NCBI RefSeq assembly: GCF_024125445.1
Contig: NZ_JAMXWM010000006.1
Location: 124,001-188,000 of the forward strand
Source: Sporolactobacillus shoreicorticis
GTDB lineage: Bacteria; Bacillota; Bacilli; Bacillales; Sporolactobacillaceae
Reading direction: 5' to 3'
DNA: 64,000 nt
Part shown: piece after piece, positions 63,054 through 64,000 of the stretch
Numbering within the stretch: the first letter of the stretch is position 1
Layout: every line of letters starts with the position of its first letter
Translations under genes and position numbers: made by a program
The notes under the pieces: generated by a model
The model's input: the letters and a program-made list of their open reading frames with translations, nothing else
Told to the model about the DNA's origin: nothing
The model's database searches: none

Positions 63054-64000
63054 ATGCCGATTACATTAGCAGAATTAGAAAATATGAAACTCAAAGAATT
63101 ATACGAGCATGCGAAAGAGTTTAAAGTATCCTATTATAGCAAATTGAATAAAAGAGAATTGATTTTCTCGATTTTAAAGAAACAGGCAGAAAAAGACGGT
63201 TTGTCTCTTATGGAAGGCGTTCTTGAGATTATTCCATCTGAAGGCTTCGGTTTTTTACGCCCGATTAATTATTCGCCAAGTTCCGAGGATATTTACATCT
63301 CTGCTTCGCAAATCAGGCGTTTTGATTTGCGCAACGGAGATAAAGTTACAGGCAAGGTGCGCCCTCCGAAAGAAAACGAACGCTATTTCGGATTGCTGAG
63401 GGTCGAAGCAGTTAATGGAGAAAATCCGGATACCGCGAAGGAACGTGTGCATTTTCCCGCGCTGACACCGCTTTATCCGAATCGACATATGGTTCTTGAG
63501 ACAACAAAGGAAGACTTTTCAACACGCATTATTGACATGATTTCACCGGTCGGCTTTGGCCAACGTGGAATGATTGTCGCCCCTCCAAAAGCAGGAAAGA
63601 CCACATTGCTCAAAGCGATTGCGAACAGTATCACCATTAACTATCCGGATGTTGATCTTATTGTTCTGCTTGTTGATGAGCGCCCGGAAGAAGTGACCGA
63701 CATTGAACGCTCTGTAAAGGGAGATGTAGTCAGTTCAACCTTTGACGAGGTTCCGGAAAACCATGTGAAGGTATCGGAACTTGTTCTTGAACGGGCAATG
63801 CGTTTGGTCGAACATAAACGAGATGTGGTCATACTGATGGACAGTCTGACTCGTCTGGCGCGTGCTTATAACCTGGTTATACCGCCAAGCGGACGCACGC
63901 TTTCCGGTGGCATTGATCCGGCTGCTTTCCACAAACCAAAGAAATTTTTTGGTGCCGCACGTAACATTGAAGAAGGCGGAAGCCTGACCATTTTGGCCAC
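63054..64000 (+). CDS. rho: transcription termination factor Rho (partial, 5' part)
   Basis: The first 315 codons of Rho; the gene continues beyond the window. The Rho N-terminal helical domain begins TLAELENMKLKELYEHAKEF, the RNA-binding cold-shock domain has GFGFLRPINYSPSSEDIYISASQIRRF near residues 62-88, and the ATPase core has Walker A APPKAGKTTLL near 180 and Walker B DVVILMDSLTRLARAYN near 259-275. The hexameric helicase ends transcription at rut sites. The start ATG follows a modest GGTGTGAG site. Position after murA is the Bacillus order without glpX. Confidence 0.95.
   Translation, partial: MPITLAELENMKLKELYEHAKEFKVSYYSKLNKRELIFSILKKQAEKDGLSLMEGVLEIIPSEGFGFLRPINYSPSSEDIYISASQIRRFDLRNGDKVTGKVRPPKENERYFGLLRVEAVNGENPDTAKERVHFPALTPLYPNRHMVLETTKEDFSTRIIDMISPVGFGQRGMIVAPPKAGKTTLLKAIANSITINYPDVDLIVLLVDERPEEVTDIERSVKGDVVSSTFDEVPENHVKVSELVLERAMRLVEHKRDVVILMDSLTRLARAYNLVIPPSGRTLSGGIDPAAFHKPKKFFGAARNIEEGGSLTILA

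Overview
The window looks like chromosomal core sequence of an endospore-forming member of the Bacillales. The evidence is a spore gene set (gerQ, cwlJ, a YaaH-type cortex/coat GH18 protein, spo0F), Bacillus-type housekeeping genes (rpoE delta, pyrG, murA, rho, argS, hemQ, pta, lipL) and strong AGGAGG-like ribosome binding sites. The gene order follows the Bacillus subtilis ywd-ywf-ywg-ywh-ywi-rpoE-pyrG-spo0F-murAB-rho block as I remember it, with insertions and deletions. A Sporolactobacillus-like genus is possible, but I cannot prove it from the sequence alone.

Layout. 1-2.4 kb: end of a sugar/glycerol-phosphate ABC importer. 2.5-6.1 kb: an MBL-fold hydrolase, then a lysine riboswitch with a lysP-type permease. 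6.2-12.2 kb: an aminotransferase, a LysM-GH18 spore protein, a beta-hydroxyacid dehydrogenase, a DUF423 protein, a HIT protein, gerQ and cwlJ. 12.4-14.6 kb: first copy of a dispersed repeat, then hemQ divergent from pta. 14.8-22.5 kb: accessory block with an ANT(6)-like nucleotidyltransferase, a low-GC M23 peptidase/TetR pair and a Fur-controlled efeUOB iron uptake operon. 22.6-27.5 kb: six-gene CPBP-protease/ABC-exporter operon with a GntR/YtrA-type regulator and two promoters sharing one operator-like sequence. 27.7-32.8 kb: an HPr-like protein, an L,D-transpeptidase, lipL, an HD phosphohydrolase, and queuosine genes (transporter, queF, queC) behind a preQ1-like leader. 32.8-39.2 kb: second repeat copy, a GNAT protein, an ABC ATPase remnant, a Fur-controlled ferredoxin-NADP reductase and a beta-glucoside-type PTS permease with a cre-containing promoter. 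39.2-43.6 kb: two tandem BASS transporters and ilvD. The ilvD leader carries a complete translation-coupled attenuator: promoter, 13-codon leader peptide with Leu, Val and Ile codons, and competing antiterminator and terminator. 43.8-53.7 kb: a decayed YczE-type gene, a PHP phosphatase, ywfO, ywgA, third repeat copy, a PC4-like protein, a stand-alone glutamate-cysteine ligase, ywhD, two YdcZ-type proteins (one frameshifted) and a class A penicillin-binding protein. 54.1-64 kb: ywiB, argS, a cardiolipin synthase, rpoE, pyrG (with a CTP-sensing attenuator), spo0F, murA and the start of rho.

The region is unusually rich in RNA-level control: lysine riboswitch, preQ1-like leader, BCAA leader-peptide attenuator, pyrG reiterative-initiation attenuator, a terminator hairpin inside the leader of one BASS gene, and a possible rut-like rho leader. 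Iron control appears twice through Fur boxes inside promoters. The most notable item is the ilvD attenuator, because Bacillales usually regulate branched-chain amino acid genes with T-boxes and CodY. Next are a three-copy intergenic repeat made of GCGGA/TCCGC palindromes, and the shared operator of the CPBP/ABC operon.
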